64,000 bases of DNA from Perlabentimonas sp034003245 (lineage in GTDB: Bacteria; Bacteroidota; Bacteroidia; Bacteroidales; Tenuifilaceae), in assembly GCA_034003245.1 (NCBI GenBank), contig JAVEYY010000011.1, positions 51,842 through 115,841 on the forward strand. Reading direction: 5' to 3'. Shown here in pieces: positions 25,657 to 35,329 of this stretch (within the stretch, counting starts at the first letter, position 1; each line of letters starts with the position of its first letter). The notes under the pieces are model-generated. The model was given only the letters and a program-made list of their open reading frames with translations. It ran no database searches and was not told the DNA's origin. The translations under genes and the position numbers were made by a program.

Positions 25657-26505
25657 CTATTTTACAAATCCTAATCGAACAAATACAGGTAGATGATCGG
25701 ATGGAAAGTGTTGATCCTTTGAATCCGACAGGTTGGCGTATTTATATACTGAAAACTTATCGTTTACAAAGATATAGTCAATTCGCTGATCTAATGCGCT
25801 GCTGTAATCGAAACCATTCCATGTGGCCACTGGGCCATAGGGTGGTTCCGATGAAATAAGGTAAGAATCGGCAAGAGATTGAGTAATTAAAGCGTAGGGA
25901 TCGCCTTCGGGGTTTGTGTTGAAATCACCAGCAAGAATCACGGGAATATCGTTAGCTATCTCGCTAATTCTTTTAATAATTAGCTTTGCTGCATTAGCGC
26001 GGGCAGCAACTCCAACATGATCGAAATGGGTATTGAATACAAAAAACGATTGTTTCGATTGTTTATCGGAGAACTTTGCGTAGGTACAAATTCTTATGCA
26101 TGCAGCATCCCAGCCGAGGGAAGGTTTCTCGGGCGTGCTGGAGAGCCAGAAGGTGTCCCAATGATCAAGGGTAAACCTCTGGGAATTAAAGAGAATTGGT
26201 GAGTATTCGCCCAGCATTTCACCATCGTCGCGACCCACACCAACCCAGCTAAGGTATGGAAGTTGATCCTGCAAATCGGTAATTTGATGATACAGTGCCT
26301 CCTGCAGACAGGCAATATCGGCGCCATGAAAGCGCAAAAGGGCAGCCACATCGGCCTTACGATTTGGCCAAGCGTTTACCCCATCGGTTGGATTATCGAA
26401 ACGGATATTATACGAAATTACATTTAGAGGAACGCTACTGTTACTAAGTTTGCATCCAATAACCGCAACCAGAGGAATCGCAAAAATCAAAACAAATCGT
26501 TTCAT
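25657..26505 (-). CDS. Secreted endonuclease/exonuclease/phosphatase-fold lipoprotein
   Basis: The 282-residue protein has a lipoprotein signal with C18 (AVIGC). The EEP fold signatures are visible: 'VISYNIRFDN' and 'DIACLQEA' (metal-binding Asn and Glu), 'VFNTHFDHVG', 'VILAGDFNTNPEG', 'QRIDYIFVND' and the final 'FPSDHLPV' with the catalytic His. All active-site residues appear intact. It could hydrolyse phosphodiesters or phosphomonoesters such as those on glycans or lipids, outside the cytoplasm. It is upstream of cutC in one operon and divergent from the GH20 gene. Confidence 0.9.
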   Translation of the reverse strand: MKRFVLIFAIPLVAVIGCKLSNSSVPLNVISYNIRFDNPTDGVNAWPNRKADVAALLRFHGADIACLQEALYHQITDLQDQLPYLSWVGVGRDDGEMLGEYSPILFNSQRFTLDHWDTFWLSSTPEKPSLGWDAACIRICTYAKFSDKQSKQSFFVFNTHFDHVGVAARANAAKLIIKRISEIANDIPVILAGDFNTNPEGDPYALITQSLADSYLISSEPPYGPVATWNGFDYSSALDQRIDYIFVNDKFSVYKYANLSDSKDQHFPSDHLPVFVRLGFVK

Positions 26506-26582
26506 AGTAAGTTTAAATCTAGATGTTTACTAAAACTTCATATTCTATCGCCTCCACCATTCACCAATCAAAAAGTAATTGC

Positions 26583-26596
26583 TACCTTGCAAGGTA
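26583..26596. promoter_or_regulatory. 14-bp perfect palindrome before the glycan locus
   Basis: TACCTTGCAAGGTA lies 60 bp before the first GH20 start, in the divergent region shared with the EEP lipoprotein. It could be an operator for either side. It differs from the LacI-type palindrome at 39.26 kb. Confidence 0.35.
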
Positions 26597-26655
26597 AATC
26601 GATTTAGGTATAAATGTAGAGAATCCATTTAATTAATTATCTACGTAAAGTAATT

Positions 26656-29250
26656 ATGAACACATTTATCAGGTTTCACCTAGTTGTAGCTATTGCAATC
26701 CTTCTTTCAGGATGCGGGCAAAATCGGAATAAATCAAGAGAGATTGGAGTTACCTGGGAGTTATTGAGCAACATACAAGGTGAGAAACCAACCGCAACCT
26801 GCATTATCACCATTACAAACAAAGGAAGAAATCCGCTAGATAGTAATTGGGTACTCTACTTCAACCAATCGCCTCGAAGGATTCTAGATGCTGGTGATCC
26901 TTCAATTGGAACCGTTGTGCATATTAATGGCGATTGGTATCAATTAACACCCAGCAGTAACTTATCCATTGATCCGGGTGATAAAGTCAGATTTAGCTAC
27001 GAAGCCGAGTACTGGTTTACCAAGGAAACCGATGCCCCAATGGGCTTGTACTTTGTCTTTACTGATAAAAAAGGAAAGGAACGCATTATTGAGGTTAGCG
27101 ACTACACCATTATCCCATTCACACGTCCAGAGCAAATCCGAAGGCATACTGGTGATTACACCCCACTCCCAACACCAGAGAATGATTATAAAGCAAACCA
27201 AGGCCTACACCTATTAAACAAAGATCAGCTGCATAGAGTTATCCCTTCGCCAACAAGCATTACCGCCAATGGGGATAGCGTTGAGCTGCACGCATCGTTA
27301 GATATCTTCTACGCTGAAAACGATCTAGAGTTTGAGGCAAACTACCTTAAGCATCTGCTAAAATCGCTCCTTGGATGGGATTGTGCCGTACAAATGGGAA
27401 CGGGAATAACCCAAAATGCTGTGTTACTCACCACAAATTCAACTATAGGAAATGGAGAGTCCTACAGCCTTGAAGTTTTGGACAAAGGCATAATTCAAAT
27501 TTCTGGTTCAAGCCCAGCTGGAGTATTTTATGGAATTCAAAGTTTAATCGGCTTGATTCCCATTGAAGATTTGCTTTCACCATCTCATCGAATTGAGATT
27601 CCAAAAATATCCATTAATGATTCTCCCCGCTTTGGCTATCGTGGTGTTCATTTGGATGTTGTACGCCATTTTATGCCAAAGGAGACCATCAAAAAAACGA
27701 TTGATATTCTAGCGTACTACAAAATCAATACGCTTCACCTGCACCTGACCGATGATGAGGGTTGGCGGCTCGAAATTTCAACACTACCTGAACTTACTAG
27801 CGTCGGTGCACAAAGGGGACATACTACAAAAAGCGCTGCGGCACTGCATCCAGCCTACGGTTCAGGGCCACACCCATTTGACAAGGGCAAAAACAGTAGC
27901 GGGTTCTACACCAAACAAGATTATATCGAACTGCTCAAGTATGCCAACGAAAGGCATATTATCATTATTCCGGAGATAAATCTTCCAGGGCATGCCCGCG
28001 CAGCCATTAAATCGATGGAGGTTCGTTACCAATATTTTGTACAAAAAGGCGATTCTGCCAAAGCCAATGAATTTAGGCTTATCGACCCCAAGGATGAATC
28101 GGTTTACCTCTCGGCTCAGTATTATACTGATAATATTGTAAATGTGGCAAGGGAATCAACCTACACTTTTCTTGAAACTGTAATTGATGAGATTATCGAA
28201 ATATACGGCGAGGCTAACGCACCGCTAACAACGATCCATATTGGTGGCGACGAGGTTCCACAGGGTGCCTGGGAAAAATCACCAATGGCTCAGGAATTAA
28301 TGAAACAACTATCCGATATTAAGCATTTCGAAAATCTACACGCATACTTCACCGAACGTGCTCTAGAAAACTTTAACAGGAAAGGGCTAAAAATGGCCGG
28401 ATGGGAGGAGATTGCCCTTCACACCAACAATGGACACGTGGTTAACCCAAAGTTTGCCTGCGGCAATGTAATCCCCTACGTATGGAACAACCTGTGGGGC
28501 TCGCAGGATTTGGCATATCGTCTTGCAAACCGAGGGTATCCTGTAGTACTTTGTCACGTCACCAATTTCTACTGCGACTTAGCCTACAGCAATCACCCAA
28601 AAGAACCCGGACTTTACTGGGGTGGCTTTGTGAACACCTTTAGCGCTTGGCATTACAGCCCTTTCGATGTTTTTAAAACAACCCTAAAAGATAATATGGG
28701 GCGACAGATAGATGTCGATAAGGAGTATGCGGGTATGGAGAGGTTAAAACCTGACGCACAAAAGAACATAATTGGGCTGCAAGCCCAACTATGGAGCGAA
28801 ACCATTCAGAATCACGAAATGCTTGAGTACAGATTACTTCCAAAACTCATTGGCTTTGCACAAACCGCCTGGGGAAAAGAGAGAGAATGGGAAACAATGG
28901 AAGATAAACTTCAGCGCGAAGCTCTGGTTACAGAAGACTGGAATATATTCGCCAACACCATTGCCCAAAAGGAGTTACCTCGGCTATCCAGGCTCTTTGG
29001 CGGTTACGGCTATCGTGTTCCGCCACCAGGAGCAAAAATTGAGGATAATCAACTTTTTTCAAATGTTGCATTTCCGGGGTTAACAATCCGCTACACTGCC
29101 GATGGCAGCGAACCAAATCAACATTCACCAGAATATACATCTCCCCTAAAGGTTGATGACAGAACGTTTAGGCTAAAAGCATTTGACATGGCTGACGGAT
29201 CAAGTCGCACTGTTGAAATTAAATCCAATGGCGATGAATCAAATTTTTAA
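26656..29250 (+). CDS. GH20 beta-N-acetylhexosaminidase with N-terminal CHB_HEX domain (lipoprotein)
   Basis: The 864-residue lipoprotein (C20 in LLSGC) removes terminal beta-linked GlcNAc or GalNAc. Parts in order: CHB_HEX-like beta domain (about 30-185), GH20b domain (about 195-325), catalytic TIM barrel (about 330-760) with the D532-E533 pair in IGGDEVPQGAW, and a C-terminal chitobiase/FN3-like domain (about 790-860, 'IRYTADGSEPN'). The layout matches chitobiase-type exo-hexosaminidases. It is the first gene of the locus and overlaps the next gene by 17 bp. Confidence 0.94.
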   Translation: MNTFIRFHLVVAIAILLSGCGQNRNKSREIGVTWELLSNIQGEKPTATCIITITNKGRNPLDSNWVLYFNQSPRRILDAGDPSIGTVVHINGDWYQLTPSSNLSIDPGDKVRFSYEAEYWFTKETDAPMGLYFVFTDKKGKERIIEVSDYTIIPFTRPEQIRRHTGDYTPLPTPENDYKANQGLHLLNKDQLHRVIPSPTSITANGDSVELHASLDIFYAENDLEFEANYLKHLLKSLLGWDCAVQMGTGITQNAVLLTTNSTIGNGESYSLEVLDKGIIQISGSSPAGVFYGIQSLIGLIPIEDLLSPSHRIEIPKISINDSPRFGYRGVHLDVVRHFMPKETIKKTIDILAYYKINTLHLHLTDDEGWRLEISTLPELTSVGAQRGHTTKSAAALHPAYGSGPHPFDKGKNSSGFYTKQDYIELLKYANERHIIIIPEINLPGHARAAIKSMEVRYQYFVQKGDSAKANEFRLIDPKDESVYLSAQYYTDNIVNVARESTYTFLETVIDEIIEIYGEANAPLTTIHIGGDEVPQGAWEKSPMAQELMKQLSDIKHFENLHAYFTERALENFNRKGLKMAGWEEIALHTNNGHVVNPKFACGNVIPYVWNNLWGSQDLAYRLANRGYPVVLCHVTNFYCDLAYSNHPKEPGLYWGGFVNTFSAWHYSPFDVFKTTLKDNMGRQIDVDKEYAGMERLKPDAQKNIIGLQAQLWSETIQNHEMLEYRLLPKLIGFAQTAWGKEREWETMEDKLQREALVTEDWNIFANTIAQKELPRLSRLFGGYGYRVPPPGAKIEDNQLFSNVAFPGLTIRYTADGSEPNQHSPEYTSPLKVDDRTFRLKAFDMADGSSRTVEIKSNGDESNF

Positions 29251-31054
29251 AAAGTTTACAATTGTAGTTGCAATTGCAATTCTTTTCTGTTCCCTTTCAA
29301 TTGCTCAAACCGACAGGGTTGATGAAACCTGGGAATCGCTCCGCTCCCGTCCCTACCCACAATGGTTTAAGGATGCTAAACTAGGCGTTTTTATCCACTG
29401 GGGCGTTTACTCGGTTCCCTCGTATGGTGGATCCGAATCGTATGCCGAGTGGTATTTACGAGGATTACAGGTAGGGCAAAAGGGTCGTACTAACTTTATG
29501 AAAAAGTATTGGGGCTATGATTTTTCCTACAACGACTTTGCCCCGCTTTGGAAAGCCGAACTATTCGACCCAAACGAGTGGGCCGAAATCTTTAAAAAGG
29601 CAGGCGCAAAATACATCATCCTGGTTTCGAAGCATCACGATGGTTTTTGCCTTTGGCCTAGCGAGTATGCCCCAAATTGGAACAGTGTAGATGTTGGTCC
29701 CAAGCGGAACATAGTTGGCGAACTGGCTGAAGCTGTCCGGGAAAAAGATATCAGATTTGGACTATACTATTCGCTGCCCGAATGGAACAATCCACTTCAT
29801 AGATGGAGCATCGATCCTCACGACTCCATTGGCAGGTATGTGCAAGAGCATATGATACCACAATTCAAGGAAGTGATTGTCACTTATAAGCCCCATGTGC
29901 TATTCACAGATGGTGAATGGTTCAACCACTCCGAAACTTGGAATGCTCGACAGCTTATTGCATGGTACTACAATCTGGTTGGCCCCGATGCCATTGTGAA
30001 CGACCGATGGGGGCACGGTAGCGATATTGGCTTTATAACCCCCGAGTACAGCTCAGGAGGGCTCGATACCGATAGACCTTGGGCAGAGGTACGGGGGCTA
30101 GGACGCTCATTCGGCTTAAATAGGAATGAGAAACTTGAAGCCTACAAAACTCCCGCTGAGCTCATTCGATTATTTGCCCGAACCGTTGGATTCGGTGGTG
30201 GACTGGTTATAAACGTTGGCCCCGCTGCCGATGGAAAAATCCCCCTGCTACAGCAGGAAAGGATTGAGGAACTGGGCAAATGGATTGCTATTAACGAGGA
30301 GGCCATTTACGGCTCAAGCAAATGGAAACCCAACGGTGAAGAAAAAGAGGTAACACTTGAACGGATTGACTCCAAAATCGATTTCAACTGGGTGCGGAAC
30401 TCCCCAGGCTATCCAATTAGCGAAGATTACTTTACAGCTACTTGGACCGGTTTTATCCAAGCAAACCATGCCGAAAATTATACATTCTCTGCCCAAGCCG
30501 AGGATGGGATGCAGCTATACATTGACGGGAAACTTATTCTCGACCAATGGGAGCAAATTGAGGAGGGTACAAACTCAGAGGCTATGCGAGAAGTTAAAGA
30601 AGAATCTATCCAAAACACCTTTAGGTTTGAATTTGGGAAAAAGTACCCATTAAAAATTGAGTACCACGAAAAGTTGCAAAATGCAAGTATTTCGCTGCAC
30701 TGGGAAAGCCCATCGACACCAAAAGAGGTTGTTCCACAAAAGAACTTATTTACAAAAGCCGATGCAAATGAGGGAGACGGGCTAAATGCCATTTACAAAT
30801 CGATGCGACAGCATATAGCCTACACGCTTAACAATGGCAACTTATATGTAATTTGCTTCGAATGGCCCGGAGACTTTCTTGCGTTGAATATTCCTCAACC
30901 AAAAAAAGGCACCAAAATAAGTATGCTAGGTCGTTATGGCAACATTCCCTGGAAATACAAGAACAACGCCTTAACCCTAGACTTAAAGAGTGTAAAGTAT
31001 AGCGAAATGCCGAGCCACCACGCTTGGACTTTTAAAATAGAAAACTATGAATAA
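29234..31054 (+). CDS. GH29 alpha-L-fucosidase with PA14-like insertion
   Basis: The enzyme releases alpha-linked fucose. The frame is open from 29183, but the ATG at 29234 gives a proper signal peptide (MNQIFKKFTIVVAIAILF...SIAQ) and I use it (606 residues). GH29 signatures are 'AKLGVFIHWGVYSVP', 'SKHHDGFCLWPS' and 'LFTDGEW' with the nucleophile D226. After the barrel, residues about 375-495 look like a PA14 domain ('ATWTGFIQANHAENYTFSAQ', 'EDGMQLYIDGKLI', 'IEYHEKLQNASISLHW'), then a short beta C-terminus. It overlaps the genes on both sides (17 and 8 bp). Confidence 0.92.
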   Translation: MNQIFKKFTIVVAIAILFCSLSIAQTDRVDETWESLRSRPYPQWFKDAKLGVFIHWGVYSVPSYGGSESYAEWYLRGLQVGQKGRTNFMKKYWGYDFSYNDFAPLWKAELFDPNEWAEIFKKAGAKYIILVSKHHDGFCLWPSEYAPNWNSVDVGPKRNIVGELAEAVREKDIRFGLYYSLPEWNNPLHRWSIDPHDSIGRYVQEHMIPQFKEVIVTYKPHVLFTDGEWFNHSETWNARQLIAWYYNLVGPDAIVNDRWGHGSDIGFITPEYSSGGLDTDRPWAEVRGLGRSFGLNRNEKLEAYKTPAELIRLFARTVGFGGGLVINVGPAADGKIPLLQQERIEELGKWIAINEEAIYGSSKWKPNGEEKEVTLERIDSKIDFNWVRNSPGYPISEDYFTATWTGFIQANHAENYTFSAQAEDGMQLYIDGKLILDQWEQIEEGTNSEAMREVKEESIQNTFRFEFGKKYPLKIEYHEKLQNASISLHWESPSTPKEVVPQKNLFTKADANEGDGLNAIYKSMRQHIAYTLNNGNLYVICFEWPGDFLALNIPQPKKGTKISMLGRYGNIPWKYKNNALTLDLKSVKYSEMPSHHAWTFKIENYE

Positions 31055-33368
31055 AACTATTGTAATACTAGCTGCAGTATTATTAACTGTAAGTTGCAAA
31101 AATCAGATTGACCACGAAAGGGTAAGCATAATCCCTATCCCTGTTGAGATAAATTCGGGTAAAGGTGAATTTAAAATCAACCCAAACGCCACAATAGTTT
31201 ACGGCAACGATAGCTTGGCGTGGTTGGCTACCTATGCTTCCAGCCTGTGGGAGCAATACCTGGGCTATCCGCTTCAACAATCAATTGAACTAGAGGAGCG
31301 TAACTGTAATCACATCGGGATAAAAATCAATAGCAATTCAAATGAAATTATTGGTAACGAGGGGTACACAATTGAAATAAACAGAAATGGAGTTTTAATT
31401 AATGCGAACACTAAAGCTGGGATACTTTACGGTATACAAACTTTTTGCCAGCTGCTGAGCACCAACCCCAATGGGTTAATCCCTTGCCTCAGCATTACCG
31501 ATTACCCACGGTTTGCCTATCGCGGAATGCATCTCGATGTATCTCGCCATTTTCATCCTGTGGATTTTATATACAAAATGCTCGACCATATGGCCATGCA
31601 CAAATTGAACACCTTCCACTGGCATCTGGTTGACGATCAGGGTTGGAGGCTGGAGATAAAAAAATATCCTAAATTAACCGAGGTGGGTGCTTGGCGAGTT
31701 GATATGAGCGAAAGGCATTGGGATGATCGGCCTGTTTCCGAAGCCAAAAGCGGGACTGCAACCTACGGAGGATTTTACACCCAGGACGAGGTTAGAGCAG
31801 TTGTGTCCTACGCAGCCGAGCGCAATATAACCGTAATGCCCGAAATTGAGATGCCTGCCCACGTGATGTCGGCCTTGGCAGCTTACCCCGATTACTCCTG
31901 CACAGGCGAAAACCTTGGCGTTCCACCAGGAGGAGTTTGGCCCATTACCCATATCTACTGCGCAGGCAACGACGATACCTTTAAATTCTTAGAGGATATA
32001 CTCATTGAGGTAATGGATCTATTTCCATCGAAGTACATCCACATTGGTGGCGATGAGGCCGACAAAACAGAATGGAAACGCTGCAAGAAATGTCAGCAGC
32101 GCATTAAGGATGAAGGATTAAATAATGAGGACGAACTTCAGAGTTATTTTATCAAAAGGATTGAAAAATTTCTTAATGATCATAATAGAAAAATTGTAGG
32201 TTGGGACGAGATTCTGGAGGGCGGTTTGGCCCCCAACGCGGTGGTAATGTCGTGGCGGGGTGAAGAGGGGGGTATTGAAGCCACCCGAATGGGCAATAAG
32301 GCTATTATGACCCCCGGTAGCCATTGTTATTTCAACTTTTATCAGGGCGACCCAGCCTTAGAACCACTTGCTTTTGGAGGGAACACAACACTTAAGAAGG
32401 TTTATGGCTATGAACCTATACCTGCAGAATTATCCAAAGAGGAGAGTAAATTAATCATTGGGGCACAGGCTAATTTGTGGAGCGAGTTTTTACCCACCAC
32501 GCAGCTGGTGGAATACATGGCTTTTCCACGCCTTGCTGCGCTGGCTGAGGTTCTTTGGTCACCAAAGGAGAGTAGAAATTGGACTAGTTTTACCCACCGA
32601 ATGAAACATCAATACAATAGGTACAAAAAGCTTGGTATTAAATACTCACTCAGCGCATTTCAGGTTAACACCACCAACATACTTGACACCCTAAACCAAA
32701 CCATTAAGGTTAAACTTACTACCGATATTGTAAATCCGCAGATAAGATATACCCTTGATGGAACCGATCCAAATCGGCAATCGAAAACTTTTAATAAACC
32801 CATAGTTATAAATAAATCAACCACGCTAAAATCGGCAGTTTTTGAAAATGGTGAAATGCCTGGAAAGATCCGCACTAACCATTTTAACCTGCATAAAGCC
32901 TTTGCTAAGAACATAGAACTAGAATATACAAATAGTCCACGCTACGATGGCAGCGGAAAGCATACGCTGGTAAACGGTATTACGGGTAGTAATAGCTACT
33001 CCGATGGGAATTGGCAAGGATTTCTGGGCAGGGATATGGTGGCAACAATCGACCTAGGAATACCCCAAAGCATTGAATCCATTATGGTTGATGCTCTTCA
33101 GGACATTACCTCATGGATTTTTCTTCCCCAATCGGCAACCTTTGAGGTGTCGACCGATGGGGAAAGTTTCAGTGTACTTGAAACAGTTAAACTAGATGCA
33201 CCTTCGCCACCAGGCGAAAAACTGGTAAAAACCTTTTCTACATCAAATGATGTTGATAATATTCAATTTGTAAGGGTAACCCTTCAAAACCTTGGCGTTT
33301 GCCCTAAGGGTCACTCAGGTGAAGGAAATCCTGCATGGTTATTTGTTAGCGAGATTATTGTAATGTAA
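31047..33368 (+). CDS. GH20 beta-N-acetylhexosaminidase with FN3-like and F5/8-type C-terminus (lipoprotein)
   Basis: The 773-residue lipoprotein (C17 in LTVSC, followed by KNQIDHE, an acidic/lysine stretch like a surface-export signal) is a second GH20. The GH20b domain spans about 20-155 and the barrel 160-515 with D336-E337 in IGGDEADKTEW. A chitobiase-C-like segment follows ('IRYTLDGTDPN', about 560-620), then a F5/8 type C discoidin-like domain (about 640-773, 'GNWQGFLGRDMVATIDLG'). It probably binds and trims glycan ends on the cell surface. Confidence 0.93.
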   Translation: MNKTIVILAAVLLTVSCKNQIDHERVSIIPIPVEINSGKGEFKINPNATIVYGNDSLAWLATYASSLWEQYLGYPLQQSIELEERNCNHIGIKINSNSNEIIGNEGYTIEINRNGVLINANTKAGILYGIQTFCQLLSTNPNGLIPCLSITDYPRFAYRGMHLDVSRHFHPVDFIYKMLDHMAMHKLNTFHWHLVDDQGWRLEIKKYPKLTEVGAWRVDMSERHWDDRPVSEAKSGTATYGGFYTQDEVRAVVSYAAERNITVMPEIEMPAHVMSALAAYPDYSCTGENLGVPPGGVWPITHIYCAGNDDTFKFLEDILIEVMDLFPSKYIHIGGDEADKTEWKRCKKCQQRIKDEGLNNEDELQSYFIKRIEKFLNDHNRKIVGWDEILEGGLAPNAVVMSWRGEEGGIEATRMGNKAIMTPGSHCYFNFYQGDPALEPLAFGGNTTLKKVYGYEPIPAELSKEESKLIIGAQANLWSEFLPTTQLVEYMAFPRLAALAEVLWSPKESRNWTSFTHRMKHQYNRYKKLGIKYSLSAFQVNTTNILDTLNQTIKVKLTTDIVNPQIRYTLDGTDPNRQSKTFNKPIVINKSTTLKSAVFENGEMPGKIRTNHFNLHKAFAKNIELEYTNSPRYDGSGKHTLVNGITGSNSYSDGNWQGFLGRDMVATIDLGIPQSIESIMVDALQDITSWIFLPQSATFEVSTDGESFSVLETVKLDAPSPPGEKLVKTFSTSNDVDNIQFVRVTLQNLGVCPKGHSGEGNPAWLFVSEIIVM

Positions 33369-33408
33369 TTCATTATCCCTAAAAAAATAAACAAACCTAA
33401 ATCGCTCT

Positions 33409-35310
33409 ATGAAAATTCTACTAAAAAATACCGCAGGTTTTCTTATACTATTTGCCTTTTTACTAGGCTCCTGTACAGAGCAACCAACGCACACCTTCCG
33501 CATTGCCGATGGCCATTTTCTGATTGACGAGAAACCTACACAATTCTTCTCTGGCGAGATTCATCCCTCGCGTATCCCACGCGAATATTGGCAGGATAGG
33601 CTACGTATGGTAAGAGCGATGGGCATGAACGCCATAAGCATCTACATGTTTTGGAATGTGCACGAGCCATACCCCGGACAGTACAACTTTAAGGGCAACG
33701 CCGATATTGCCCACTTTATTCGCTTGGCCCATAAAGAAGGACTTTGGGTGATGCTGCGCCCAAGCCCATACGTTTGCGCCGAGTGGGAATTTGGGGGATA
33801 TCCCTGGTGGCTCCTAAAGGAGAAGGATCTTAAGGTACGCAGCAAGGATCCAAAGTTTATTGAGGCGTATAGAAAGTACGTGCTTGAAATTGGGCAGCAT
33901 CTTGCCCCTCTTCAAATTCAGAACGATGGTCCAATCATTATGGTGCAAATCGAGAATGAATATGGATTCTACGGCAACGACAAGGAATATCTGGCAATAA
34001 ATCGCGATATCTTCCGCGAGGCAGGTTTTACCTGCGAACTGTTCACCTGCGATCCGCCATCAACCATCGATGCGGGACACCTTCCCGGAGTCTATGCCGC
34101 AGTGAATGGGGGCATTTCACCCAGGGAGGTTATTGCCACTCAGAATCGGATTAATGGCGGTGGCCCATACTTCGTGTCGGAATGGTATCCAGCTTGGTTC
34201 GATGTGTGGGGCAAGAAACACCACACCTCATCGGTGGAGCATTTCACACAATATCTCGACTCCATTTTCCATTACGGCATTTCGCTTAACATGTATATGG
34301 CGCATGGAGGATCGAATTTTGGATTTATGAATGGTGCCAACTACGACACCTACATGCCGTACCAGTCGCAAACCCAAAGCTACGATTACGATGCTCCTAT
34401 AAATGAGGCAGGAAATCCCACACCAAAATTTTATGCTTACCGCGGGCTGGTGGAAAAGTATGCACCTACTGATTATGTAATACCTGAAATTCCGGAGCCA
34501 AAAAGATCAATATCAATCGCTCCAATCAGCCTAAACCTAGTTTCCTTTGTCGAAAATCAAAGGCCTGAGGTTATCAAATCCGATCACCCCCTAAGCTTCG
34601 AAGATATAAATCAGGGTTACGGCTATGTGCTATACGAAACCAACTTACCCTCGGGTAAAGGGTGGCTCAAGATTAAGGAGTTGCGCGACTACGGCATTGT
34701 GCTGCTCAATAACCAACGCATGGGAATATTAGACCGTAGATCCCAACTTGACTCAATTTACCTTGATGTATCCGCAGACGGAGCCAAACTATCGCTATTT
34801 ATCGAAAACCTGGGGCGTATTAACTTTGGCCAATTCCTTGCCGATAATCGAAAGGGTATTACGCAGGCAGTGTACTTCAAGGGTGAGGAAGTGAAGGATT
34901 GGGAGATCTTTGGGTATCCTTTTAGCAATATCAATGGATTTAAGTTTCAGGAAGTGAAGGGAGGAGAGGAAGGAGAGGAAGAGGTTGATCGATTATATCA
35001 GTGGCCGATTCTACGCAAAGGAATTTTCATCCTAAACGAAGTTGCCGACACGTATCTTGATGTTAGCAATTTTGGGAAGGGAAGCCTTTGGGTAAACGGT
35101 CACCATATAGGTAGATATTGGCATATCGGCCCTCAGCAAACCCTTTACATACCAGCCCCATGGCTCAAGAAAGGTGAAAATGAAGTTGTAGTACTTGAAA
35201 TGCATAAAACCTGGCAAAACCAAATTAGGGGAATTGATAATCCTATTCTAGATGTGCTAAACGAGGAACTTTTCACAGGTACAACATCGGTCCAACAAAT
35301 CATTTACTAA
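33409..35310 (+). CDS. GH35 beta-galactosidase (lipoprotein)
   Basis: The 633-residue lipoprotein (C22 in LLGSC) releases beta-linked galactose. GH35 features are 'SGEIHPSRIPREYWQDRL', 'WNVHEPYPGQYNF', 'AEWEFGGYPWW', the acid/base segment IENEYG (181-186), and the nucleophile E258 in SEWYPAW. The C-terminal part (about 370-620) holds two jelly-roll-like domains ending 'GSLWVNGHHIGRYW'. A short acidic low-complexity stretch (GGEEGEEEVD) sits near 525. Confidence 0.94.
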   Translation: MKILLKNTAGFLILFAFLLGSCTEQPTHTFRIADGHFLIDEKPTQFFSGEIHPSRIPREYWQDRLRMVRAMGMNAISIYMFWNVHEPYPGQYNFKGNADIAHFIRLAHKEGLWVMLRPSPYVCAEWEFGGYPWWLLKEKDLKVRSKDPKFIEAYRKYVLEIGQHLAPLQIQNDGPIIMVQIENEYGFYGNDKEYLAINRDIFREAGFTCELFTCDPPSTIDAGHLPGVYAAVNGGISPREVIATQNRINGGGPYFVSEWYPAWFDVWGKKHHTSSVEHFTQYLDSIFHYGISLNMYMAHGGSNFGFMNGANYDTYMPYQSQTQSYDYDAPINEAGNPTPKFYAYRGLVEKYAPTDYVIPEIPEPKRSISIAPISLNLVSFVENQRPEVIKSDHPLSFEDINQGYGYVLYETNLPSGKGWLKIKELRDYGIVLLNNQRMGILDRRSQLDSIYLDVSADGAKLSLFIENLGRINFGQFLADNRKGITQAVYFKGEEVKDWEIFGYPFSNINGFKFQEVKGGEEGEEEVDRLYQWPILRKGIFILNEVADTYLDVSNFGKGSLWVNGHHIGRYWHIGPQQTLYIPAPWLKKGENEVVVLEMHKTWQNQIRGIDNPILDVLNEELFTGTTSVQQIIY

Positions 35311-35329
35311 TGGCATCCGTTAGAGTATT

